Origin: Sphingomonadales bacterium
GTDB lineage: Bacteria > Pseudomonadota > Alphaproteobacteria > Sphingomonadales > Sphingomonadaceae
NCBI GenBank assembly: GCA_016721875.1
Contig: JADKHG010000008.1
Coordinates: 62,001 to 126,000, forward strand
Reading direction: 5' to 3'
Length of the DNA stretch: 64,000 nucleotides
This document shows, in pieces, positions 35,361 through 43,808 of the stretch. The translations under genes and the position numbers were made by a program. Within the stretch, counting starts at the first letter, position 1, and the number at the start of each line of letters is the position of its first letter. Under the pieces are notes generated by a model, which worked only from the letters and a program-made list of their open reading frames with translations, was not told the DNA's origin and made no database searches.

Positions 35361-36299
35361 TTACCCCAGTCCGGCAAGTGCGACCTTCGCATCTTCGCAA
35401 TCGCGCCCGATCTGTTCCATCAACGCGTCGAGGCCGTCATATTTCGCCTCGGGCCGCAGGAAGGCGTGGAATTCGACTTCGATGCTCTGGCCATACAGGT
35501 CACCGTCAAAGTCAAAGAAATGCGGTTCGAGCAATTCCTTGGGCGGATCGAATTGCGGACGGATGCCGAGGTTGGCGGCGCCATCGAGCACGCGGCCATC
35601 TGGCATTTTTCCGCGCACGGCATAGACGCCGTAGCGCGGGCGGAGGTAATGGCCCATGTCGATATTGGCAGTGGGAAAACCCAATTTGCGGCCATTTTTG
35701 TCGCCATGCTGGACCACGCCTTCGACCGCAAAGGGGCGGGTGAGCAGTTGGTTGGCGGTTGCGCAGTCGCCCGCTTTCAGTGCGTCACGAATTCGGCTGG
35801 AGGAGATAACGCCTCCTTCATCACGCACCGGACCTACTGCGGTCGAAGTTAGCCCTACTTCGGCGCCGCGTTCCTGCAAAACGGATATGTTGCCGCCGCG
35901 ACCCTTACCAAAGGTGAAGTCTTCGCCCGTCACCACGCCCGACAGACCAAGCCGTTCAACGAGCAGCTTGGCAATGAAATCCTCCGCCGTGGTGTTGGCG
36001 AGTTCAGCGTCAAATTCAAACACCAGCATCGCATCGGCACCCGCTGCCTCGAACAACCGTTGCCGCTGGTTGAGCGTGGTCAGGCGAAAGGGCGGTACAT
36101 GTGGCGCAAAATAGCGGACTGGGTGCGGATCGAACGTCGCAATAATCGCCGGCTTGCCTGCTGCCTTTGCCTGGGCGATGGCTTCCCCGGCCACTGCTTG
36201 ATGACCAAGGTGGAAGCCGTCGAAATTGCCCAATGCGGCAATCCCTCCGTGTAGATGGGCAGGGATGGGATCGCGGGCGTTGAGGATTGGGATGGTCAT
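35361..36299 (-). CDS. ribF: Bifunctional riboflavin kinase / FAD synthetase
   Basis: 312 residues. The FAD synthetase domain has ALGNFDGFHLGHQAV and a VVTGEDFTFGKGRGG motif with SSSRIRDAL; the kinase domain has LGFPTANIDMG (PTAN motif) and ARYGVYAV-like GVYAVRGKMPDGR. It makes FMN and FAD from riboflavin. Its start overlaps the stop of the dipeptidase gene upstream by four bases. It is separated from ileS by the GDPD gene and two repeat elements; in most bacteria the two genes are adjacent. Confidence 0.96.
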   Translation of the reverse strand: MTIPILNARDPIPAHLHGGIAALGNFDGFHLGHQAVAGEAIAQAKAAGKPAIIATFDPHPVRYFAPHVPPFRLTTLNQRQRLFEAAGADAMLVFEFDAELANTTAEDFIAKLLVERLGLSGVVTGEDFTFGKGRGGNISVLQERGAEVGLTSTAVGPVRDEGGVISSSRIRDALKAGDCATANQLLTRPFAVEGVVQHGDKNGRKLGFPTANIDMGHYLRPRYGVYAVRGKMPDGRVLDGAANLGIRPQFDPPKELLEPHFFDFDGDLYGQSIEVEFHAFLRPEAKYDGLDALMEQIGRDCEDAKVALAGLG

Positions 36300-37516
36300 G
36301 CGCTAGGTCGGGCCGCCATCGGCTGCAACCCATCGCGCAAAACCCTCACCGCATTGCCACCCATCGCCGCCCGAATTTCATCCGGCGTGAATCCGGCATC
36401 GAGCAAAGCCTGCGTCACCTGCACCAGCTTCGACGTGTCGAACCGCACCGTGGTCGCGCCGTCATAGTCGCTGCCCAGCGCGACATGCTGGATGCCGACC
36501 AAATCACGCACATGCTTCATCGCGGCGGCAATCGCTTTGGGCGAGGTGTCGCACACCGCAGCATCCCAATAGCCGATGCCGATAATTCCGCCGGTCGCCG
36601 CGACGCCGCGGATATGCTCGTCAGACAGGTTGCGGTTGACCTTACAAGTCGCCTGCACGCCTCCATGGCTGGAGACGACTGGGCGGCGAGCCATGGCCAA
36701 AATCTCGGTCACGCATTGGCGGCTGCAATGCGCGATATCGACGATCATGCCCTTCGTTTCCATCCGCTGGATGATGTCGCGACCAAAGGGGGTGAGACCG
36801 CCCTTTTTCAGACCGTGCATCGATCCGGCGAGCTCATTGTCAAAAAAATGGGTGAGGCCCGCCATGCGGAAGCCGGCTTTGTAAAGCTTGTCGAGATTTT
36901 CGGCCTTGCCTTCCAGGTTTTGCAGGCCTTCGATCGTCAGCAGGGCGCCTCGAATTCCTTCATGCGGTGCGATATTCTGACTGTGATCAGCGACCCAGAC
37001 CAGATCTTTGGAAGTTGAAATAACGTTCCATCCCGGCTCGTAGCCATTGTCCTGATACCGATTTTGAATTTTGAGCGCGGCCTGTTTCAGTTTTTCAGCA
37101 TGAAACAGTGAGCGCTCCAGCAACGAATTCCATGTCTTTATTGGCTGTAACTGTGCGATTGTCAGAAGTGTGATGTTATCGGTGTCATCGCCATTGCTAT
37201 CGTAATTCTGGCCTTTCGGCGTCTTTGTAACCGAAGAGAATAATTGAATTGCCACATTCCCCTCTGCCAAACGCTCGAAGTCTACATGTCCGCGTGTCGC
37301 ACGTTCCGTCAAATCACGCTTCCACATCAGCGTGTCCGAATGCAGATCGACAATCGTCAGCGTCTTGTGCAGTGCGATGGCCTCGGCGCTCACCTTGGGC
37401 AGCGGCTTGCCATCGACCTTGTTCATCGATTTCTCGATCATGCCGGGGCCGAGGGTAAAAAAGCCCACGGCACCCACGATCAGCAGCAGCACCAGAGCGT
37501 AAAGAAATTTGCGCAT
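36296..37516 (-). CDS. Membrane dipeptidase (M19 family)
   Basis: 406 residues. Start ATG 37516 follows GGAGG. A membrane anchor MRKFLYALVLLLIVGAVGFF precedes the amidohydrolase barrel: TIVDLHSDTLMW (zinc ligands), EGLQNLEGKAENLDKLYKAG, MRLTHFFDN-like GLTHFFDNELAG, IVDIAHCS, PVVSSHGG and HVALGSDYDGA. M19 renal-dipeptidase-like enzymes hydrolyse dipeptides, often in the periplasm. It is transcribed between folA and ribF, overlapping ribF by four bases. Confidence 0.92.
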   Translation of the reverse strand: MRKFLYALVLLLIVGAVGFFTLGPGMIEKSMNKVDGKPLPKVSAEAIALHKTLTIVDLHSDTLMWKRDLTERATRGHVDFERLAEGNVAIQLFSSVTKTPKGQNYDSNGDDTDNITLLTIAQLQPIKTWNSLLERSLFHAEKLKQAALKIQNRYQDNGYEPGWNVISTSKDLVWVADHSQNIAPHEGIRGALLTIEGLQNLEGKAENLDKLYKAGFRMAGLTHFFDNELAGSMHGLKKGGLTPFGRDIIQRMETKGMIVDIAHCSRQCVTEILAMARRPVVSSHGGVQATCKVNRNLSDEHIRGVAATGGIIGIGYWDAAVCDTSPKAIAAAMKHVRDLVGIQHVALGSDYDGATTVRFDTSKLVQVTQALLDAGFTPDEIRAAMGGNAVRVLRDGLQPMAARPSA

Positions 37517-37524
37517 AATCCCTC

Positions 37525-38013
37525 CTATTTGCGCAGCAGCGTCACAAAGGCAAAAGCTGGCTGGCCATTTTCCGCCGGATGCTCTTCGCGCGTTTCTTCG
37601 TGCCACTGTTCGCGATCAAACGCTTCCAGCACGGTGTCGCCTTCAGGTTCTGCCGCGATTTCGGTGATTTCGATCCGGTCGGCGAGCGGCAGGAACAGCC
37701 GGTAGATTTCCGCGCCACCGATAATGCAGACATGCGGCGCGTTGGCCAGCTTCAGTGCGGCTTCTGGCGAATGTGCGATTTCTGCGCCTTCCTCGGCCCA
37801 GTCGGGGTCGCGGGTCAACACAATATGCCGCCGTCCGTCGAGCAGCCCGGGCAGGCTGTCAAAGGTTTTGCGCCCCATTATCATCGGGCGACCCTTGGTC
37901 AATTGCTTGAAATGGCGAAGGTCTGCGGGCAGGTGCCAAGGCATGCCGGCGCCGCTGCCAATAACCCCATTTGCGGCACGTGCGAGTATCATGATGATTT
38001 CGGGGTGATTCAT
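37525..38013 (-). CDS. folA: Dihydrofolate reductase
   Basis: 162 residues. IIMILARAANGVIGSGAGMP is the N-terminal strand and Met20-type loop, WHLPADLRHFKQLTKGRP follows with the substrate-binding Asp, then IMGRKTFDSLPGLLDGR and the NADPH motif VCIIGGAEIYRLFLP. It reduces dihydrofolate to tetrahydrofolate. It lies just upstream of the dipeptidase gene with an eight-base gap and downstream of purK on the same strand, probably in one transcription unit. Confidence 0.95.
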   Translation of the reverse strand: MNHPEIIMILARAANGVIGSGAGMPWHLPADLRHFKQLTKGRPMIMGRKTFDSLPGLLDGRRHIVLTRDPDWAEEGAEIAHSPEAALKLANAPHVCIIGGAEIYRLFLPLADRIEITEIAAEPEGDTVLEAFDREQWHEETREEHPAENGQPAFAFVTLLRK

Positions 38014-38050
38014 GGCTAACCCGATGCCTTATTGCCGCGCGCTATACAAG

Positions 38051-39121
38051 TCAGCGATATAGTCTGGTGACATGCCCCATCTTGCGCCCCGGCTTTGGCG
38101 AGCCCTTTCCATAGAGATGGACATGGGCGTCATCGTCGTCGAACAGCGCGCGCCAGTTGGCGGAATCTTCGCCGATCAGATTGTCCATCTCTACCCGGTC
38201 ATAAACCGTGGCAGTGGCGCCCAGCGGCAATTCACAGACCGCGCGGATATGATTTTCAAACTGGCTGGTGACCGCACCTTCGATGGTCCAATGGCCGCTA
38301 TTGTGGACGCGCGGGGCCATTTCGTTGAAAATCGGGCCGTCGGCGGTCGCGAAAAATTCGCAGGTCAGTACGCCGACATATTCAAGTTCGTCGGCAATTG
38401 CTGCGGCCAGGGTGCGCGCCTCGGCGCATTGGCTTTCGATTAGCGGACCCGCAGGCAGGCTGGACCGCGCCAATATGCCGCCTTCGTGCCGGTTGCGCGG
38501 GCAATCCCAGCTGCGGATTTCGCCATTGCCGCTGCGCACTAGAATGACCGAGAATTCGGTATCGAACTGGATCATCCGTTCGGCGATGACCGCATTGCGG
38601 CCCAGCTGATGCCAGGCTTCGGAAATGTCAGCCGGATCATTGACCCGGACCTGACCTTTTCCATCATAGCCCATGCGGATCGTCTTCAGGATTGCAGGAA
38701 AACCAACCTTCTCCAGCGCGCCGCCGACTTCCTGACGATCACCTGCAATTTCAAAAGGTGCCGTGCGTCCGCCAAGCCGAACCGCGAACAATTTTTCCTC
38801 AACACGGTCTTGCGCAATTTCCAGCGCACGCAGGCCGGGGCGGATCGGCACCTGCGATCCAATAACCTTCAGCGGCCCGACAGGCACATTTTCAAATTCA
38901 TAGGTCACGACATCGCATGCCTTGGCAAATGCCATCAGCGCATCCATGTCGTCATAGGCGGCGCAAGTGAAGTCGGCTGCGACTTCGGCGGCCACCGAAT
39001 CGGACTCAGGCGCGTAGATATGGCAGCGATAGCCCATTTGCGCGGCGGCAATGGCGAGCATCCGGCCCAATTGGCCGCCGCCAACAATGCCGATGGTCGC
39101 ACCGGGCGCGAGCGCCTTCAT
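38051..39121 (-). CDS. purK: N5-carboxyaminoimidazole ribonucleotide synthase
   Basis: 356 residues, ATP-grasp enzyme: TIGIVGGGQLGRMLAIAAAQ at the N-terminus, VTYEFENVP, LKTIRMGYDGKGQ (ATP loop), EFSVILVRSGNGE and the metal-binding FNEMAPRVHNSGHWT. It converts AIR, ATP and bicarbonate to N5-CAIR in purine synthesis. Its start overlaps the purE stop (ATGA), so purE-purK is an operon. Confidence 0.96.
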   Translation of the reverse strand: MKALAPGATIGIVGGGQLGRMLAIAAAQMGYRCHIYAPESDSVAAEVAADFTCAAYDDMDALMAFAKACDVVTYEFENVPVGPLKVIGSQVPIRPGLRALEIAQDRVEEKLFAVRLGGRTAPFEIAGDRQEVGGALEKVGFPAILKTIRMGYDGKGQVRVNDPADISEAWHQLGRNAVIAERMIQFDTEFSVILVRSGNGEIRSWDCPRNRHEGGILARSSLPAGPLIESQCAEARTLAAAIADELEYVGVLTCEFFATADGPIFNEMAPRVHNSGHWTIEGAVTSQFENHIRAVCELPLGATATVYDRVEMDNLIGEDSANWRALFDDDDAHVHLYGKGSPKPGRKMGHVTRLYR

Positions 39122-39606
39122 TCGGGTGTCTCACCAACCGCAGCAGTCTGTTTCGCACGCCATGCATCAAGCCGCTCAGCAAGTGCGGGATCGTTGTTGG
39201 CGAGCATGGCCGCTGCAAGCAAAGCAGCGTTCACCGCGCCTGCCTTGCCAATCGCCAGCGTGCCAACGGGAATGCCTGCGGGCATCTGCACAATCGACAA
39301 CAGGCTGTCCATTCCGTCCAGTGCCTTGGATTGCACAGGCACGCCCAGCACCGGCAGCCGCGTCATCGAGGCAGTCATGCCCGGCAAATGCGCGGCACCG
39401 CCAGCACCCGCAATGATGCATTTCAGCCCACGTTCTGCAGCGCCTTTGGCATAATCATACAGCCGGTCGGGCGTGCGGTGCGCCGACACCACCTTACATT
39501 CGTGCGGCACATGCAATTCTGCTAGCACCGCCGACGCATCGCGCATCGTTTCCCAGTCGGAACGACTGCCCATGATGATGCCGACTATCGGGGTCTGATC
39601 GGTCAC
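39118..39606 (-). CDS. purE: N5-carboxyaminoimidazole ribonucleotide mutase
   Basis: 162 residues: IVGIIMGSRSDWETMRDAS is the substrate loop, followed by CKVVSAHRTPDRLYDYA and IAGAGGAAHLPGM, all specific for class I PurE. It rearranges N5-CAIR to CAIR. I use the GTG at 39606 because homology begins at TDQTPIVG; an upstream frame of 35 codons is unlike PurE. A GGGACAG lies upstream of the GTG. purK follows with a four-base overlap. Confidence 0.95.
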   Translation of the reverse strand: MTDQTPIVGIIMGSRSDWETMRDASAVLAELHVPHECKVVSAHRTPDRLYDYAKGAAERGLKCIIAGAGGAAHLPGMTASMTRLPVLGVPVQSKALDGMDSLLSIVQMPAGIPVGTLAIGKAGAVNAALLAAAMLANNDPALAERLDAWRAKQTAAVGETPE

Positions 39607-39783
39607 ACTCTGTCCCTGTTGCAATGATATGAGAAGGTTCTCTAGCGGCGGGTTTCCTGTGCTGCAATTGCCGGTGAGCAAATTCTCATGACGCAGCGTC
39701 CAATATGTCAAAATAGGTAAACAGTTGCTTCATTACGCCAATTGTTGTTGAAGGCCAAAAAAATAGAGCGCTAACCGGGTCGC

Positions 39784-40377
39784 ATGTTGGAAACCGGGGC
39801 GACGATGAATCAGAATGACGACGAGCGATCCGGCGCCTCGCATGAGGAACTGGAGCACGAGAACCAGTTGCTTAAGGCAAGGCTTGCAGAGCTTGAACAG
39901 TTGGTGACAGCGGACACGCTGACGCCGCTGTACAATCGCCGCCATTTTTTCGAGACGCTCGATCGCTGGTGTGGGCGGGTGGAGCGCTATGGCGGCAGCT
40001 ATGGTTTGGTGTTTTGTGATGTCGATCGATTCAAGCTTATCAATGACCAATATGGCCATTGTGCAGGCGACGCCGTGCTGGTCGCGGTCGCCAACGCGCT
40101 GGCAAGTGCGATCCGCAAATCCGACATTGCGGCGCGCGTGGGCGGCGACGAATTCGCCATATTGCTCGATACGATTGATGCTGAAACCGTCGTGCAAAAG
40201 GCAGAGGCTGTTCGCGCATTGCTAACTGAACTGCCAGTCGAGGCAGGCGACAACCGCTTCACGGTGTCGGCCTCGGTCGGTCATGCGGTGATTGAAAAAG
40301 GAATGACCCCGGCGCAGATTCTCAACATCGCCGACAGCGCGATGTATCTGGAGAAACGCGCGAAATATCCTGAGTGA
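39784..40377 (+). CDS. GGDEF-domain protein (diguanylate cyclase)
   Basis: 197 residues. A coiled-coil start (EELEHENQLLKARLAELEQL) leads into one GGDEF domain: DTLTPLYNRRHFFETLDRW, LVFCDVDRFKLINDQYGHCA and ARVGGDEFAILL. The active-site GGDEF is intact and a product-inhibition RxxD site is not obvious. Such cyclases make cyclic di-GMP from two GTP. No sensor domain is attached; the short N-terminus may only dimerise. It is divergent from purE. Confidence 0.9.
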   Translation: MLETGATMNQNDDERSGASHEELEHENQLLKARLAELEQLVTADTLTPLYNRRHFFETLDRWCGRVERYGGSYGLVFCDVDRFKLINDQYGHCAGDAVLVAVANALASAIRKSDIAARVGGDEFAILLDTIDAETVVQKAEAVRALLTELPVEAGDNRFTVSASVGHAVIEKGMTPAQILNIADSAMYLEKRAKYPE

Positions 40378-40387
40378 GGTAGTCTTC

Positions 40388-40505
40388 GCCCCTCCCCCTC
40401 GTGGGGAGGGGTTGGGGTGGGGGCCAGCCGCGTCGGCGGCTGAATAGTTGTTGCGTCGCTGCGCGCCGCGCCCCCTCCCTAACCCTCCCCACAAGGGGGA
40501 GGGGA
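40388..40505. repeat. Palindromic intergenic element, same family as in ileS
   Basis: CCCCTCCCCCTCGTGGGGAG at the left and CCCCACAAGGGGGAGGGG at the right form the palindromic ends. The left half is nearly identical over about 57 bases to the element inside ileS at 32390-32523. It sits between two convergent genes (GGDEF and gpmA). Confidence 0.8.
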
Positions 40506-40537
40506 TTCCACTTGATGGCCGGGAGGGGTGTTTCCCC

Positions 40538-41224
40538 TCACCGCTCCGACAGATAATAGCGCTCCACCGCGTTCAGGACATCATCCAGTTCATAGACAAT
40601 CGGCTGGCCGGTCGGGATTTCCAGCCCGGTTATATCCGCGTCCGAAATCCCCGACAAATGCTTGACCAGCGCGCGCAGGCTGTTGCCGTGGGCGGCGATG
40701 ATCACAGTCTTCCCGGCCCTTAATTCCGGCGCAATCGTGCTTTCATAATAAGGCAGCACACGGGCAATCGTGTCTTTCAAACTTTCGCTGCTGGGGATCG
40801 CGATCCCGGCATAGCGCGGGTCGGATGACAGGTCATAGGGCGAATCGGCCTCCAGCGGCGGCGGCGGAATATCAAAGCTGCGGCGCCAGATTTTGACCTG
40901 GTCTTCGCCATGTTTGGCCGCTGTCTCTGCCTTGTCGAGTCCGGTAAGCCCGCCATAATGGCGTTCGTTGAGCTGCCAGTTCTTGGTCACCGGCAACCAG
41001 AGGCGGCCCATCGCCTCTAACGCAAGATTGAGCGTTTTGATCGCGCGGGTCTGCACGCTGGTGAAGCCGATATCGGGAGCGATGCCCTTTTCTTTCATCA
41101 GTTCGCCCGCAGCCCAAGCCTCGGCCGCGCCCTTTTCCGTGACATTGACATCCCACCAACCAGTAAAGCGGTTTTCCAGATTCCATTGTGACTGGCCGTG
41201 ACGGATGAGGATGAGCTTGGGCAT
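40538..41224 (-). CDS. gpmA: 2,3-bisphosphoglycerate-dependent phosphoglycerate mutase
   Basis: 228 residues. KLILIRHGQSQWNLENRFTG carries the phospho-acceptor His; NERHYGGLTGLDKAE, FDIPPPPLE and IIAAHGNSLRALVKHL complete the active site. It interconverts 3- and 2-phosphoglycerate in glycolysis. The ATG at 41224 follows AAGGA about seven bases upstream; the longer frame is not supported. Confidence 0.95.
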   Translation of the reverse strand: MPKLILIRHGQSQWNLENRFTGWWDVNVTEKGAAEAWAAGELMKEKGIAPDIGFTSVQTRAIKTLNLALEAMGRLWLPVTKNWQLNERHYGGLTGLDKAETAAKHGEDQVKIWRRSFDIPPPPLEADSPYDLSSDPRYAGIAIPSSESLKDTIARVLPYYESTIAPELRAGKTVIIAAHGNSLRALVKHLSGISDADITGLEIPTGQPIVYELDDVLNAVERYYLSER

Positions 41225-41288
41225 GGGAGAGTCCTTGTAGCTTAACGTTGCGAGCGCGCTTAGGGCGCGTCGCTGCGCTGCGCAAGTC

Positions 41289-41906
41289 TCAGGCCAGTCC
41301 CAGCATCGCAAGCAGGCCGTCATAATAGGCGCGATATTCAGGCTTGATCGACACAGGATAAAGCCAGCCGCCGAAACTCGCCCAATAGGTCAAGACTACC
41401 GGCACTGCACCCCATGCGGCGATGCGTGCGGCGCGGTCTTGCCCGCGAAAATGCAGGATTGCCCCCAGATGCGCGCCAACCGCCAGGACTGCGAATGCGT
41501 AATAGGGGTAGAACCACCACGCCATTTTCGGGTGGAGCAGCGGCCCCGAAACCCACCAGAAATTGGTATCAAGCCCTGCGCCATAACGGGTGTAAAGCGC
41601 AGCAGTGCTGTGGTTGATGATGAAATAGGCAAGGTAGAATCCGCTCGCCAGTTGCAGCTTTGCCCAGCCGCTTTTCCCCGGCTCGCGCCATCGGCGGATG
41701 GCGAGGCGAATGCCAAGGCCGACCTGAAACAAAAGCGCCGCGATCAGCAGGGGTTCGATAAACGGGTTGCGGTAAATCCATTGCACAGATTTGAGCGCTG
41801 CATTGTGTGATTCTGGCCCGGCTAGCGCGAACAGGTGAATGGCCAGATGGCTGAACAGGAACAGCGCGATCAGACTTCCGGTGATGCGGTGCAATTTGCG
41901 GGTCAT
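41289..41906 (-). CDS. Membrane protein of unknown function
   Basis: 205 residues with about five membrane helices: TGSLIALFLFSHLAIHLFAL, PLLIAALLFQVGLGIRLAI, ASGFYLAYFIINHSTAALYT, YAFAVLAVGAHLGAILHF and PVVLTYWASFGGWLY. Paired His residues in helices 1 and 3 (SHLAIH, INHST) and GAHLG recall a heme b four-helix bundle such as succinate dehydrogenase cytochrome b, but this is a guess. It is divergent from the Rrf2-type regulator with a palindrome between them, so it is a likely target. Confidence 0.7.
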   Translation of the reverse strand: MTRKLHRITGSLIALFLFSHLAIHLFALAGPESHNAALKSVQWIYRNPFIEPLLIAALLFQVGLGIRLAIRRWREPGKSGWAKLQLASGFYLAYFIINHSTAALYTRYGAGLDTNFWWVSGPLLHPKMAWWFYPYYAFAVLAVGAHLGAILHFRGQDRAARIAAWGAVPVVLTYWASFGGWLYPVSIKPEYRAYYDGLLAMLGLA

Positions 41907-41943
41907 GCGCCTTTTCCCCTTCAATTATCATTGCCAAAACGAA

Positions 41944-41972
41944 TCAATATAGATATTAAATATCCGAATTGA
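41944..41972. promoter_or_regulatory. Interrupted palindrome, likely Rrf2 operator
   Basis: GATATT-A-AATATC (41952-41964) is perfect, and flanking TCAAT (41944-41948) pairs with ATTGA (41968-41972), giving a 29-base symmetric site. It lies between the start of the membrane protein gene (41906, minus) and the Rrf2 gene (42020, plus). Rrf2 proteins bind AT-rich palindromes of this size. Confidence 0.55.
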
Positions 41973-42019
41973 ATGCGCGCGGCAAGTCGAGGCAGTCAGC
42001 ATAAGTCAGGTGGTTCTGG

Positions 42020-42529
42020 ATGAAGATGAACAAGGGAGTCGAATGGGCGGTCCATGCCTGCACCTTGCTTGCGCCCCTGGGGCAGGGCAGGGGGCTGAGC
42101 CTGTCCGCGCTCGCCGACTATCACGGCGTGCCGGTGCCCTATATGGCCAAGCAGATGCAGCTGCTCAGTAAGGCCGGAATCGTCAGCACCAGCCGCGGTC
42201 AGACCGGCGGCTACACGCTGGCCAAAGCCCCCGCCGAGATCAGCCTGTGGGATATCAAGCAAGCGGTCGATGGAGCCACCCCCGCCTTCCGCTGCACCGA
42301 AATCCGCCAGCAAGGGCCATGTGCGGTGCCGCGCAAGGATTGCAAAGCCCCTTGCGCCATCGCCGCCGCCTTCGCCCGCGCCGAAACCGCCTATCGGGAC
42401 TTGCTATGCTCCATCTCGCTCGTGGACCTAATGGCCGACGTCAGCGGCCATGCGAGTGCGCAGCATTTGGCCGACATTGTCGGCTGGTATCAGGACAATG
42501 TGACGGTGTTGCCTGCTAAAAGTGGCTAA
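42020..42529 (+). CDS. Rrf2-family regulator with Fe-S cysteines
   Basis: 169 residues. The N-terminal winged helix (GVEWAVHACTLLAPLGQGRG, LSALADYHGVPVPYMAKQMQ, AGIVSTSRGQTGGYTLAK) is typical of Rrf2. Cys residues in FRCTEIRQQGPCAVPRKDCK, then APC, sit at the positions that bind a [2Fe-2S] cluster in NsrR and IscR relatives. It probably senses nitric oxide, iron or redox state. The class cannot be told. It is tail-to-tail with the GNAT gene, overlapping it by four bases. Confidence 0.88.
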   Translation: MKMNKGVEWAVHACTLLAPLGQGRGLSLSALADYHGVPVPYMAKQMQLLSKAGIVSTSRGQTGGYTLAKAPAEISLWDIKQAVDGATPAFRCTEIRQQGPCAVPRKDCKAPCAIAAAFARAETAYRDLLCSISLVDLMADVSGHASAQHLADIVGWYQDNVTVLPAKSG

Positions 42530-43005
42530 AGCGCCAGAGTCATGAACCGGCTGAACGGGTCTTCCCTGTAATCGCCAAAGGGCGGGCAATAATCGAAGCC
42601 ATAGCGCAGATAGAGCCCATGCGCGGCGTCGAAGACGGGACCTGAACCGGTTTCCAAACTCAGCCGCTGGTAACCGCGCGTCTTTGCCGTCACGATAATA
42701 TGCTCGAGCATCGCCGCCGCCGCTCCTTTGCGGAGATGCGCTTCATGCGTGCGCATCGATTTGATCTCGCCATGCGCCGGGTCAAGTTCCTTCAGCGCAC
42801 CGCACCCCATCAGCTCGGCCTGTGCGCTATCATCGGTCCACACCGACCAGAAAGTCACCCCTGGTCCTTTCAGCCCTTCAAAATCGAGGAAATGGCAACT
42901 GTCCTTCGGCGAATTGGCCAGCATGCCTGCGAAATGGATTTCGAGCAGTGCGCGGATTTCTGGGCCGGTTAGGTCGTCTTGGGTGATGGAGAATTGCTGA
43001 GACAT
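42526..43005 (-). CDS. GNAT-family N-acetyltransferase
   Basis: 159 residues. AELMGCGALKELDPAHGEIK, then SMRTHEAHLRKGAAAAMLEH is the acetyl-CoA binding region (Arg-x-x-Gly-Ala), and RLSLETGSGPVFDAAHGLYL with RYGFDYCPPFGDYREDPFS closes the fold. The ending resembles small-molecule or protein N-acetyltransferases of the YsnE/PhnO type. Substrate unknown. Start chosen at MSQQF (43005). Confidence 0.85.
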   Translation of the reverse strand: MSQQFSITQDDLTGPEIRALLEIHFAGMLANSPKDSCHFLDFEGLKGPGVTFWSVWTDDSAQAELMGCGALKELDPAHGEIKSMRTHEAHLRKGAAAAMLEHIIVTAKTRGYQRLSLETGSGPVFDAAHGLYLRYGFDYCPPFGDYREDPFSRFMTLAL

Positions 43006-43013
43006 GCTATGGT

Positions 43014-43808
43014 CTAGTCCCAATATAATGAGACGGTAAGGGAACCTTCGACTGCTTTCTTGGTCAGAAGATTAATTGCAGGCCGGACTGCCAGATTTTT
43101 CTTAAGCGAGTCGCAAATTAGCTTGTCCAGCGTGTCGTCCTTTGTTGGCGAATGCAGCGTGCATCCAGTTGCGGCACCTTCCGGGCTAACCCCGATAGCG
43201 GCTGCGATATAGCGAATATCGGGCGGCCTTTTGATGGTTGAATCGATCCCCGCAGTTGCCAATGTCGGCTGAACGGCAAGCGATGCTTGACGAATAGGAA
43301 TGGATACTTCCGCGCTAGGCGGCAAGGCCGTGTAAAATCTGGGGGCAAGTTCATAGCTGGCCCAAGCGTCATAACTTTTGCTTACTCGCTCACCATTTTC
43401 AGAGAGGGCTGGTATAAAGCGCGCATAACGGATCAGATGCGGACAAACATGCTGATTGAATGCCTCGATTTTGGCTGGCTCGATAATCTTGCATGCGGAC
43501 AGTTTACCGTCCAAGGCAATTGTAAGGCGAAGCCGGACGTCGGCTTCCTCGCCTGTAACAAAATTACCCGGGTAACGTCCCTTTTGCAGGTCGCCTGCTG
43601 GCCAATCAAACATCACCGGCCGATAAATTCCTGGCTCCGCACCGCGTTCTCTCTCTAGGTCCAGCCCCATTTGGGCACGGCGACTATTACCCTTTTTGTC
43701 GATCCATTCGCTGCCCATTTCGCCCTTTGGCTTTTTCTTCTCTGCAGCAAGTCCCGGTCCGGCTTGCATCAAGCTGACCAGAATTACGCTGTAGAGAAGT
43801 ACCCTCAT
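43014..43808 (-). CDS. Secreted protein with two TonB-C-like repeats
   Basis: 264 residues. MRVLLYSVILVSLMQAGPG is a signal peptide (cleavage before AEKKK). Two weak repeats follow: VRLRLTIALDGKLSACKIIE with HLIRYARFIPALSENGERV, and VSPEGAATGCTLHSPTKDD with LVRPAINLLTKKAVEGSLTV-like sequence. Each resembles a TonB C-terminal domain, with a Cys pair. Several sphingomonads carry such paired-domain secreted proteins of unknown role. It overlaps the M14 peptidase stop as ATGA, so the two are co-expressed. Confidence 0.7.
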   Translation of the reverse strand: MRVLLYSVILVSLMQAGPGLAAEKKKPKGEMGSEWIDKKGNSRRAQMGLDLERERGAEPGIYRPVMFDWPAGDLQKGRYPGNFVTGEEADVRLRLTIALDGKLSACKIIEPAKIEAFNQHVCPHLIRYARFIPALSENGERVSKSYDAWASYELAPRFYTALPPSAEVSIPIRQASLAVQPTLATAGIDSTIKRPPDIRYIAAAIGVSPEGAATGCTLHSPTKDDTLDKLICDSLKKNLAVRPAINLLTKKAVEGSLTVSLYWD

